A stretch of DNA of 5,469 nucleotides from an uncultured bacterium (GTDB lineage: Bacteria; Bacillota; Clostridia; Lachnospirales; Anaerotignaceae). Under the pieces are notes generated by a model. The model did not search any database, was not told where the DNA came from, and was given only the letters and a program-made list of their open reading frames with translations. Within the stretch, counting starts at the first letter, position 1, and each line of letters starts with the position of its first letter. This document shows, piece after piece, positions 1-5,093 of this stretch. The stretch covers positions 1 to 5,469 of the forward strand of contig CAJMNV010000119.1 in assembly GCA_905214825.1 (NCBI GenBank), in the 5' to 3' direction. Made by a program: the position numbers and the translations under genes.

Positions 1-15
1 TGTACAAAAAGTCTC

Positions 16-44
16 TTTACATTTGCCGGGGAATAGGCTATAAT
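16..44 (+). promoter_or_regulatory. Sigma-A type promoter, upstream candidate for the transpeptidase gene
   Basis: A -35 box TTTACA (16-21) and a perfect -10 box TATAAT (39-44) are separated by exactly 17 bases. The predicted start is near base 51, giving a leader of about 165 bases before the transpeptidase start codon. No good start codon with a ribosome binding site lies closer than 218, so that gene is the likely target. A second promoter candidate lies nearer the gene at 121-149, so this one may be an additional start point. The call rests on box match and spacing only. Confidence 0.6.
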
Positions 45-63
45 GAGGGCGCATGCCATTATA
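39..63. promoter_or_regulatory. Inverted repeat covering the -10 box, possible operator
   Basis: TATAATG (39-45) is perfectly complementary to CATTATA (57-63) across an 11-base centre. In an alternative register GGC (48-50) pairs with GCC (55-57) inside the TATAAT/ATTATA arms, with GAG bulged. The left arm includes the whole -10 hexamer of the upstream promoter, the position expected of a repressor site. No T-run follows, so it does not look like a terminator. Part of the symmetry could be chance in AT-rich DNA. Confidence 0.3.
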
Positions 64-96
64 CATCTGCAAAAAAATTTTATTCTCCAAAAAATC

Positions 97-119
97 GTGA
101 TATGTGATATGTGATATGT
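97..119. repeat. Short 7-bp tandem repeat in the transpeptidase leader
   Basis: The unit GTGATAT occurs three times back to back (97-103, 104-110, 111-117) and is followed by a partial GT. It ends two bases before the -35 box of the nearer promoter candidate. Such arrays can change copy number by slipped-strand pairing, but three copies is short and a role is not shown. Confidence 0.7.
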
Positions 120-120
120 T

Positions 121-149
121 TTGTATGTAGTTTTGTAGTATGGTACAAT
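121..149 (+). promoter_or_regulatory. Extended -10 promoter, nearer candidate for the transpeptidase gene
   Basis: The -35-like TTGTAT (121-126) and -10-like TACAAT (144-149) are 17 bases apart. The -10 box is preceded by TGG (141-143), the extended -10 TGn element that compensates for a weak -35 in Gram-positive promoters. Start would be near 156, giving a leader of about 60 bases. The same TATGGTAyAAT arrangement recurs in front of the stalk-domain gene (3646-3656). Confidence 0.5.
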
Positions 150-217
150 ATTGCTTCTGATTTATAAATTTGATAAAATATGAATGATGAAATGATTTAA
201 ATAAAGGAGAATATGAC

Positions 218-1213
218 ATGAAGAAAAGATTTTCTTGGTTCTGTGTTGTTTTGGTACTATGTTTCTTTTGGCAAGTGCCACAAAAAGCACAAGCAGCAGA
301 ATATCCCTATTTATTAGAAGTAAATTTGACACAAAATACAGTCACTGTATATCGAAAAAATGAAAAAGGTGATTATTCGATACCTGACCGTGTGTTTTTA
401 TGTTCTGTTGGTGGGGCAACACCAACGGGAACATTCCATACATCAGACAAATATGTATGGCGACCATTGTTTGGCAATGTGTATGGGCAATATGCTACAA
501 GAATTACAGGGCATATACTGTTTCATTCTATACCATATTTGAAAATGAATGACAAAGGCTCTTTGCAATATGAAGAATATGGCAGATTGGGGACATCGGT
601 TTCCATGGGTTGTGTGCGTTTGACTGCGGCTGACGCAAAATGGATTTATGATAATTGTCCAAAAGGTACTACCGTACGAATGATCAGAAGTGATGCACCA
701 TTGCCATTATTGCCACAACAACCACCACATTTGGACACCACAGATGTCAAACGCAGAGGCTGGGACCCAACAGACCCAGACCCAGCAAATCCTTGGCATG
801 TAGTGGAACAAACTCCAAAAGTATCATTGGACAATATTTCTGTACAAAGTGGCAAAGAGTTTTTTGATATTCAAGGATTACACAAAAAAAATAGTTATTA
901 CTTGAATGCAGAAGATGCAAAAACAGCGTTTGCACACATTCAAAAAGATGTTGCTTTGCCGCCTGTATTGCAGGGTACAGAACATCTGCAAGGTATGATA
1001 CAAATCGAGTACCAAAAGAAAATGTTTGATGTGGAATATATCATACAAGAACAAATACCATATTATAAATTACGGGATTTGGCAATGATGACAAAAACAG
1101 ATATTGCATGGAATGAAGAGGCACAATGCATTGTGCTTTCTGTGCCAGAAAATGGAGAAAAAGGCTGGATTACCAAATTGATATTATACATAAAAGGTGT
1201 CAATGAAACATAA
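218..1213 (+). CDS. Secreted L,D-transpeptidase (YkuD family) with C-terminal stalk-like domain
   Basis: Predicted to cross-link peptidoglycan stem peptides by L,D-transpeptidation, or to attach groups to them, outside the membrane. The 331-residue protein starts with a signal peptide: KKR, a hydrophobic core at about 7-19, and a likely cut after AQA (residue 26). The YkuD domain spans about 29-157. It shows TPTGTF (68-73), a candidate catalytic His103 in the LFHS segment, and the active-site motif SMGCVR (129-134) with nucleophile Cys132; Met replaces the His of the common SHGC form. A Pro/Asp-rich linker (159-193) leads to a second domain (about 200-309) whose end (YYKLRDLA, then DIAWN and IVLSV) resembles a copper-amine-oxidase-N stalk repeat, probably for wall or surface attachment. 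The start is fixed by AAAGGAG at 203-209. A terminator follows directly, so the gene is probably monocistronic. YkuD call firm, second domain moderate. Confidence 0.9.
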   Translation: MKKRFSWFCVVLVLCFFWQVPQKAQAAEYPYLLEVNLTQNTVTVYRKNEKGDYSIPDRVFLCSVGGATPTGTFHTSDKYVWRPLFGNVYGQYATRITGHILFHSIPYLKMNDKGSLQYEEYGRLGTSVSMGCVRLTAADAKWIYDNCPKGTTVRMIRSDAPLPLLPQQPPHLDTTDVKRRGWDPTDPDPANPWHVVEQTPKVSLDNISVQSGKEFFDIQGLHKKNSYYLNAEDAKTAFAHIQKDVALPPVLQGTEHLQGMIQIEYQKKMFDVEYIIQEQIPYYKLRDLAMMTKTDIAWNEEAQCIVLSVPENGEKGWITKLILYIKGVNET

Positions 1214-1224
1214 ACAAAAATGAA

Positions 1225-1270
1225 AAAGAGAAGCATACTTTGTGAAATCAAAGTGTTCTTCTCTTTATTA
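1225..1270 (+). terminator. Intrinsic terminator of the transpeptidase gene
   Basis: Arms 1225-1242 and 1249-1266 form an 18-position stem with one C/T mismatch and one G-U pair around the 6-base loop TGAAAT. It starts 11 bases after the stop codon and is followed by a U-rich but interrupted tract (ATTATTTGTTT). The A-run before and T-run after suit function in both directions, although nothing on the other strand needs it. Its core is clearly related to the terminator at 4839-4874. Confidence 0.8.
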
Positions 1271-1311
1271 TTTGTTTATGAAGTTTTTTGACTGAGATGG
1301 AAAAAAAAGAT

Positions 1312-1339
1312 TTGTTTTTTCAAAAAGTGGTATTAAAAT
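1312..1339 (+). promoter_or_regulatory. Weak promoter candidate for the sigma/anti-sigma operon
   Basis: TTGTTT (1312-1317) and TAAAAT (1334-1339) are 16 bases apart, with a TGGTAT string at 1328-1333. This is the best sigma-A-like match between the terminator and the sigma gene, but it is poor. I found no convincing ECF-type promoter (a -35 with an AAC core and a -10 with CGTC), so autoregulation cannot be read from the sequence. Confidence 0.2.
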
Positions 1340-1363
1340 AAAATTATGAAAAAATAAGAAAAG

Positions 1364-1394
1364 TAATGCAATAAAATGACGTTTGATTGCATTA
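1364..1394. promoter_or_regulatory. Perfect 9-bp inverted repeat before the sigma gene, operator or leader hairpin
   Basis: TAATGCAAT (1364-1372) and ATTGCATTA (1386-1394) are exact reverse complements around 13 bases. The centre can extend the pairing with AAA (1374-1376) against TTT (1382-1384), so transcribed RNA could fold into a near-continuous hairpin. It ends 8 bases before the ribosome binding site GAAAGGGG (1403-1410) of the sigma gene. It could be a protein-binding operator or an RNA stem affecting translation or stability. No T-run follows, so termination is unlikely. Confidence 0.55.
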
Positions 1395-1416
1395 TACTTT
1401 ATGAAAGGGGAACAAT

Positions 1417-1995
1417 ATGTGTTTATTTTGTATGGTATTGCAACATGATACGGTAAAAACAGTTCGCTCGAAAATAAAAACCATAGACGAGGATTTGTTA
1501 CATCGTATTGCACAAGGTGACATGGAAGCATTACGTTGTTTGTATGACATTGCAGGATATGCAGTATTTGGTTTTGCACTTTCGATGTTAAAAAATAAAC
1601 AGGACGCAGAGGATATATTACAAGACACTTTCTTAAAAATTCGTTCTGCTGCACATCTGTATCAGCCAAGAGGAACACCCATGGCATGGATATTGACGAT
1701 GACACGCAATTTTTGTTTGATGAAATTGCGGGAAAAACAAAAAAATCAAGCCATAGAAGAAAAAATGCTGGAAAATACCATGCTGTATGTGCAAGACAAT
1801 ACAAACCGTGTGGTATTGGAAGCGGCGTTTTCGATATTAACAGATGAAGAACGACGAATTATTATGTTACATGTTTTAAGCGGGCTGAAACACAGAGAAA
1901 TTGCACAAATTTTGGAATTGCCATTGTCTACGGTGCTTTCCAAAAATAATCGTGCATTGAAAAAATTAAAGCAGTATTTGCAGAAAGGGGACTGA
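1417..1995 (+). CDS. ECF-type RNA polymerase sigma factor
   Basis: Directs RNA polymerase to a dedicated promoter set when released from its partner. The 192-residue protein has the two-domain layout of extracytoplasmic-function sigma factors. Region 2 (about 27-105) contains DAEDILQDTFLKI (63-75) and the PMAWILTMTRN segment (88-98). After a variable linker, region 4 (about 134-188) has LTDEERRIIMLHVLSGL followed by the helix-turn-helix REIAQILELPLSTVLSKNNR. The size and absence of a SigI-type C-terminal domain argue against SigI despite the RsgI-like partner. The start is set by GAAAGGGG at 1403-1410, six bases before the ATG; it leaves an unusual N-terminal extension of about 22 residues beginning MCLFC, with a Cys-X2-Cys pair. 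The stop lies five bases before the membrane partner gene, indicating one operon. The regulon cannot be read from this window. Confidence 0.9.
   Translation: MCLFCMVLQHDTVKTVRSKIKTIDEDLLHRIAQGDMEALRCLYDIAGYAVFGFALSMLKNKQDAEDILQDTFLKIRSAAHLYQPRGTPMAWILTMTRNFCLMKLREKQKNQAIEEKMLENTMLYVQDNTNRVVLEAAFSILTDEERRIIMLHVLSGLKHREIAQILELPLSTVLSKNNRALKKLKQYLQKGD
1983..1990 (+). promoter_or_regulatory. Ribosome binding site of the anti-sigma gene, inside the sigma gene end
   Basis: GAAAGGGG is the same 8 bases used for the sigma gene (1403-1410). It lies within the last codons of that gene and ten bases before the ATG at 2001. Ribosomes ending on the sigma gene would clear this site, so the two products may be made in coupled amounts, as expected for a sigma factor and its binding partner. 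Confidence 0.75.
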
Positions 1996-2000
1996 AACAC

Positions 2001-3563
2001 ATGGACGAAGAAAAAATCAAAGATTGCTTACAGAATGCGGTTGCAGATTTGATGCCTGATGTGTTTGATAAAATTGCTTGTGCCTCTGTCATACCAGAAG
2101 AAAGGTTGGATAGGAATATGGAAGGTAAAAAGAAAACAAAGATATTGGGCGGCAGTTTGGTTGCGGCATGTTTGGCATTGGTGGTTGTATTTGGGGCATT
2201 GCGTACACAGGGTAATTCTTTGATTGTGATTGATGTAAACCCGAGTGTGGAATTGGTTACAAATCAGTCAGACAAAGTCAAACGTGTGGAAGCATTAAAC
2301 CAAGATGGGGAAATCATATTGGATAATATGAATTTGAAAAACGTGGATTTGAATGTGGCAGTGAATGCATTGACAGGTTCTATGATAAAACATGGGTATT
2401 TGTCAGTCGATAATGCCAATGTGTTGGTGAGTGTGCAGAACAAAGACCAGAAAAAAGCAGAAGCATTGCGTTCTGTTGTTGTGTCTGATATTAATGATGC
2501 ATTGGCAAATTATAATGTAACAGCAACTATATACAATCAAGCAATTTCTGATACCAAACAAGATTTAGCAACATTTGCAAAACAAAATGGTATTTCTTAT
2601 GGAAAAGCGGTATTTTTGTACAACTTAACACAAAAAATTCCAAATATGACAATGGAAGAATTGGCATCCATGAGCATACAAGAGTTGTCACAGATGGTGG
2701 AAACACAAAAAATAGATATTCGTGATATTGTGTACTATGAATATGATGATACCATGACAGAAAATATTGCAGATACCATAGATGATATTAACGAAATGAA
2801 TTATACCGCAACGATTGCAGATATTTCTGGTGCGAATTATATTTCAGAAACAAAAGCAAAAGAAATTACATTGCAGCACGCAGGTGTTCCTGAAAAAGAA
2901 ACAAAATTTATGTTTGTGAAACTGGATTGGGACGATGGTATTCCTGTATATGAAGTGGAATTTTATCATGGCAATAAAGAGTATGACTATGAAATCAATG
3001 CAACAAATGGCAGTATCATTGGTTTTGACTATGATGCAGAACATCATATTCCACAAACACAACCACAAATATCTCCACAAGCACAACAACAGCAAAAACA
3101 ATACATTGGAGAAGCAAGAGCAAAAGAAATTGCATTACAACATGCAGGAGTTTCTGCAAATGAAACACAAATTTTGTTTGTAAAACAAGATTGGGACGAT
3201 GGTATTCCTGTATATGAAGTGGAATTTTATCAGGGCAACAAAGAATATGATTATACAATCCATGCGATAGATGGCAGTATTATAGATTTTGACTATGATG
3301 CAGAACAACAAATTCCACAAACACAACCACAACCACAGGCACCAACACCACAGCAGAATCAATACATTGGAGAGACAAAAGCAAAACAGATTGCTTTAGC
3401 AAAAGCAGGACTTTCGGCAAACAATGTCAGTGGTATGATGGTAAAATTTGATTATGATGATGGATATGCAGTATATGAATTAGAATTCCGACAAGGTGCA
3501 ACAGAATATGAATGTGATGTAGATGCAGTCAATGGCACTGTGCTGAAATTTGAAATGGACTAA
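2001..3563 (+). CDS. RsgI-like membrane anti-sigma factor with three PepSY repeats
   Basis: Likely partner and inhibitor of the sigma factor encoded just upstream, transmitting a signal from outside the membrane. The 520-residue protein has a cytoplasmic tail (1-48, EEKIKDCLQNAVADLM helix, then basic KKKTK), one membrane span (about 49-67), and an RsgI-middle-like domain (about 72-210) with VIDVNPSVEL (76-85). Known RsgI proteins cut themselves at this Asn-Pro bond (here 80-81), allowing later intramembrane cleavage. An acidic linker (240-275) leads to three PepSY domains (280-346, 368-434, 455-519) joined by Gln/Pro-rich spacers. Each has the pattern AKEIALQHAG, DWDDGIPVYEVEF, EYDY, DGSII. 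The tail shows neither a zinc anti-sigma HxxxCxxC motif nor a recognisable RsgI-N domain, so sigma binding is inferred from operon position. The protein could instead sense without binding sigma directly. Confidence 0.82.
   Translation: MDEEKIKDCLQNAVADLMPDVFDKIACASVIPEERLDRNMEGKKKTKILGGSLVAACLALVVVFGALRTQGNSLIVIDVNPSVELVTNQSDKVKRVEALNQDGEIILDNMNLKNVDLNVAVNALTGSMIKHGYLSVDNANVLVSVQNKDQKKAEALRSVVVSDINDALANYNVTATIYNQAISDTKQDLATFAKQNGISYGKAVFLYNLTQKIPNMTMEELASMSIQELSQMVETQKIDIRDIVYYEYDDTMTENIADTIDDINEMNYTATIADISGANYISETKAKEITLQHAGVPEKETKFMFVKLDWDDGIPVYEVEFYHGNKEYDYEINATNGSIIGFDYDAEHHIPQTQPQISPQAQQQQKQYIGEARAKEIALQHAGVSANETQILFVKQDWDDGIPVYEVEFYQGNKEYDYTIHAIDGSIIDFDYDAEQQIPQTQPQPQAPTPQQNQYIGETKAKQIALAKAGLSANNVSGMMVKFDYDDGYAVYELEFRQGATEYECDVDAVNGTVLKFEMD
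2838..3560 (+). repeat. Three tandem PepSY-coding units, first two recently duplicated
   Basis: Unit starts fall at 2838, 3102 and 3363, giving periods of 264 and 261 bases (88 and 87 codons). Units 1 and 2 share a 44-base exact direct repeat (2925-2968 and 3189-3232), and the end of the domain plus the Gln/Pro linker is also nearly identical. Silent differences exist elsewhere. Unit 3 is more diverged and lacks the linker, but its first 14 bases match unit 2. The array could expand or contract by recombination without breaking the frame. Confidence 0.9.
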
Positions 3564-3566
3564 ACA

Positions 3567-3648
3567 ATAAAATATGATTGTAAAAGCATAAAAAATTGTA
3601 TAAAAAAACTATAATATTATGATTGCATTGCTTTTTTTCATATTTTAT
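3567..3648. repeat. Long AT-rich imperfect inverted repeat after the anti-sigma gene
   Basis: ATAAAATATGA (3567-3577) is an exact reverse complement of TCATATTTTAT (3638-3648). Inside it AAAAGCA (3582-3588) pairs with TGCTTTT (3629-3635), leaving a 4/2-base internal loop and a 40-base apical region with its own palindrome ATAATATTAT (3611-3620). As RNA this would be an 18-bp, mostly A-U stem starting four bases after the stop codon. The inner stem followed by seven T might act as a weak terminator for the operon. The right arm overlaps the next promoter. Confidence 0.45.
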
Positions 3649-3656
3649 GGTATAAT
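3628..3656 (+). promoter_or_regulatory. Strong extended -10 promoter of the stalk-domain gene
   Basis: TTGCTT (3628-3633) and a perfect TATAAT (3651-3656) are separated by 17 bases, with the extended -10 element TGG at 3648-3650. Start is predicted near 3663, leaving a leader of only about 30 bases. This suggests that the stalk-domain gene can be transcribed apart from the sigma operon, although read-through from upstream is not excluded. Confidence 0.7.
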
Positions 3657-3675
3657 CCGCTGAATAATGAAGCGG
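3657..3675. promoter_or_regulatory. GC-rich interrupted palindrome at the transcription start
   Basis: CCGCT (3657-3661) and AGCGG (3671-3675) are exact reverse complements around nine bases. The element begins directly after the -10 box and ends one base before the ribosome binding site AAAGAGG (3676-3682). A repressor bound here would cover the start site. It stands out because the surrounding DNA is nearly all A and T. Whether the full left arm is transcribed depends on the exact start. Confidence 0.35.
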
Positions 3676-3691
3676 AAAGAGGTAAAAAAAT

Positions 3692-4825
3692 ATGGGTTGG
3701 AAAAAATTAACCGTTGTTGTGGTTGCAGCGGCGGCTATGATTAGTGGAACCATTGCACTTTCTATGGAATTGACAAAACAAAAAGAACTGGAAATGGAAG
3801 TGGCAGAAGAACCACAGGTTCCCATAGAACCACCACAAGCAGGAGATACCACAACATTAGAAAATATGGAAAATATGCCAATTTATTATGATGATGACAA
3901 AGTATTGCTTTTGCCTGTGCGAAATGTGGTAGAAGGTTTGGGCGGTAGTGTCAAATGGGATACAGAAAAAAAAGCAACAGAAATTTCTTTTCATGGGAAA
4001 AAATTACTGCTGTATCGTGGCACACAACAAGCACAATTAAACGGTTATGATATCACATTGGATAGAGAACCAGAAACCATAAACACCTGTTTATATGTTT
4101 CAGAAAATGTATTTGATTATTTTGCAACAGAAGTTATTTGGGATAGTACACAACGTTTGGTGACAATCAAAACGGGCGATAATACAAAACCTGTGATGGC
4201 AGCAAGACATATGGAAGGAAAAGATGGAGAAAGAATATATACTGCAGAAATTCCTGTGATTGTTGGTTTGAATGACATCAGTTATGAAAAAAGTTTGAAT
4301 GATGATTTGCAAAAATTCGCTTTGGAACAACTGCAATCATTCCCAGATACATTGCCAAAAGAAGAAAATAAACCCAAACAAGAAATACAAGCAGAAAATA
4401 CAGAACAAACAAAAGAACAAACAGCACAAACAGAGCATACACCAAAACAAACAGAACCAAAAGAAGAAATTCCAAAACCAAATCATGTGCGAATACAATT
4501 CCAAAAAGGATATTTTGGTAAAAAGTTTTTATCTTTGTTCTGGGATGTGGAAGTAGATGGTGTATTGATGGCAAAGGGTGTGAACGTCAATTTGCAAGAG
4601 CAAAAATATGTGCAAATGCAAGAATTGCTCAATACAGAACAATGGCAGGAAAAATTGAACGTTTATGCAGAAGATGCCGCAAAACAAAATTATTATATAT
4701 CTGAGAAAGAAGAATGGGTGCTTTTGCCAAACGATAAAGAAAATGGAAGTTATCAGCAAGTGCCTGTACCAAAAGAAATTGCACAAGGCGTATATAAAGA
4801 CAAATATTTATTCTTAATTTCTTAA
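3692..4825 (+). CDS. Membrane-anchored surface protein with copper-amine-oxidase-N-like stalk domain
   Basis: Function unknown; probably a cell-surface protein. The 377-residue product has an N-terminal hydrophobic segment (about 5-24) after a short basic end, acting as anchor or uncut signal. An acidic Pro-rich spacer (36-58) precedes a stalk-type domain (about 63-162) with LPVRNVVEGLGGSVKWD (74-90) and a second half ending FATEVIWDSTQRLVTIK (144-160), a common wall-associated fold in clostridia. Residues 181-217 (IYTAEIPVIVGLND...) and 265-371 (VRIQFQKGYFGKKFLSLFWDVEVDG..., QMQELL, VPVPKEIAQGVY) loosely resemble the DUF4163/DUF3298 parts of RsiV and PdaC, split by a charged Lys/Glu/Gln/Thr-rich insert (221-262). 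That resemblance is weak. Start is set by AAAGAGG at 3676-3682. It follows the sigma operon with its own promoter, so it may be a target or an accessory sensor. Confidence 0.8.
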   Translation: MGWKKLTVVVVAAAAMISGTIALSMELTKQKELEMEVAEEPQVPIEPPQAGDTTTLENMENMPIYYDDDKVLLLPVRNVVEGLGGSVKWDTEKKATEISFHGKKLLLYRGTQQAQLNGYDITLDREPETINTCLYVSENVFDYFATEVIWDSTQRLVTIKTGDNTKPVMAARHMEGKDGERIYTAEIPVIVGLNDISYEKSLNDDLQKFALEQLQSFPDTLPKEENKPKQEIQAENTEQTKEQTAQTEHTPKQTEPKEEIPKPNHVRIQFQKGYFGKKFLSLFWDVEVDGVLMAKGVNVNLQEQKYVQMQELLNTEQWQEKLNVYAEDAAKQNYYISEKEEWVLLPNDKENGSYQQVPVPKEIAQGVYKDKYLFLIS

Positions 4826-4838
4826 AAAACAAGTATAG

Positions 4839-4874
4839 GGGCATATTTTGTAAATCAAAGTATGCTCTTTTTTT
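4839..4874 (+). terminator. Intrinsic terminator of the stalk-domain gene
   Basis: Arms 4839-4850 and 4856-4867 form a 12-bp uninterrupted stem (including two G-U pairs) around the 5-base loop TAAAT, followed at once by seven T. It begins 13 bases after the stop codon. This is a textbook factor-independent terminator and isolates the stalk-domain gene from the PFOR gene. Its core matches the terminator at 1225-1266. Confidence 0.9.
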
Positions 4875-4960
4875 ATTTATGGAAATATTTTCTTGTGGAG
4901 AATATGTTTTATCAAAATGTTTCATAAGAAGATTTTTGTATCAGATAAGACTTTTTTTGT

Positions 4961-4980
4961 ATTGATATTTCATTATCAAT
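4961..4980. promoter_or_regulatory. Perfect 7-bp inverted repeat, possible operator
   Basis: ATTGATA (4961-4967) and TATCAAT (4974-4980) are exact reverse complements around six bases (TTTCAT). The TGATA...TATCA ends recall Fur-family boxes (TGATAAT-N-ATTATCA), but the spacing is one base too long for the standard 7-1-7 form. No clear promoter is adjacent; the PFOR promoter is about 200 bases away. Confidence 0.35.
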
Positions 4981-5071
4981 TTATGGCAAATGCACTTTTA
5001 TAAAAAAGAAAATAATTGTTCAAATATACATCTTGTCTGACAAATATGTGTGTGTTTTTAAGAGAAAAATC

Positions 5072-5093
5072 TGCAAAAAGAATTAATTTTGCA
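5072..5093. promoter_or_regulatory. 7-bp inverted repeat, hairpin or operator candidate
   Basis: TGCAAAA (5072-5078) pairs exactly with TTTTGCA (5087-5093) around eight bases. Sequence after it is AT-rich without a clean T-run, so it is not a good terminator. It could be a binding site or simply AT-rich chance symmetry. Confidence 0.25.

Noticed and set aside
53..100. 15-codon leader peptide starting at ATG 53
   Set aside because: The start is only two or three bases from the predicted transcription start and has no usable ribosome site, and the peptide shows no attenuation-type codon run.
1393..1398. -10 box TATACT directly before the sigma ribosome site
   Set aside because: Its start would fall at the ribosome site itself, and there is no -35 match 16-18 bases upstream.
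1268..1804. Long open frame on the - strand opposite the sigma gene
   Set aside because: It has no ribosome binding site, is rich in Phe, Leu and Tyr as expected from the reverse of an AT-rich gene, matches no family I know, and overlaps a clear ECF sigma factor on the other strand.
3016..3258. Leu/Val-rich open frame on the - strand opposite the PepSY array
   Set aside because: It mirrors the Gln/Pro-rich linkers (CAA, CCA codons) and repeats with the PepSY period, so it is a shadow of the coding strand.
2838..3560. CRISPR-like or mobile repeat array
   Set aside because: The repeats are 261-264 bases, in frame and encode a known protein domain, so they are an internal gene duplication rather than a CRISPR or transposon.
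4278..4574. Hydrophobic open frame on the - strand that looks like a membrane protein
   Set aside because: The long Leu/Val/Phe run is the reverse complement of the Lys/Glu/Gln-rich linker of the stalk protein, so the apparent membrane segments are a composition artefact.
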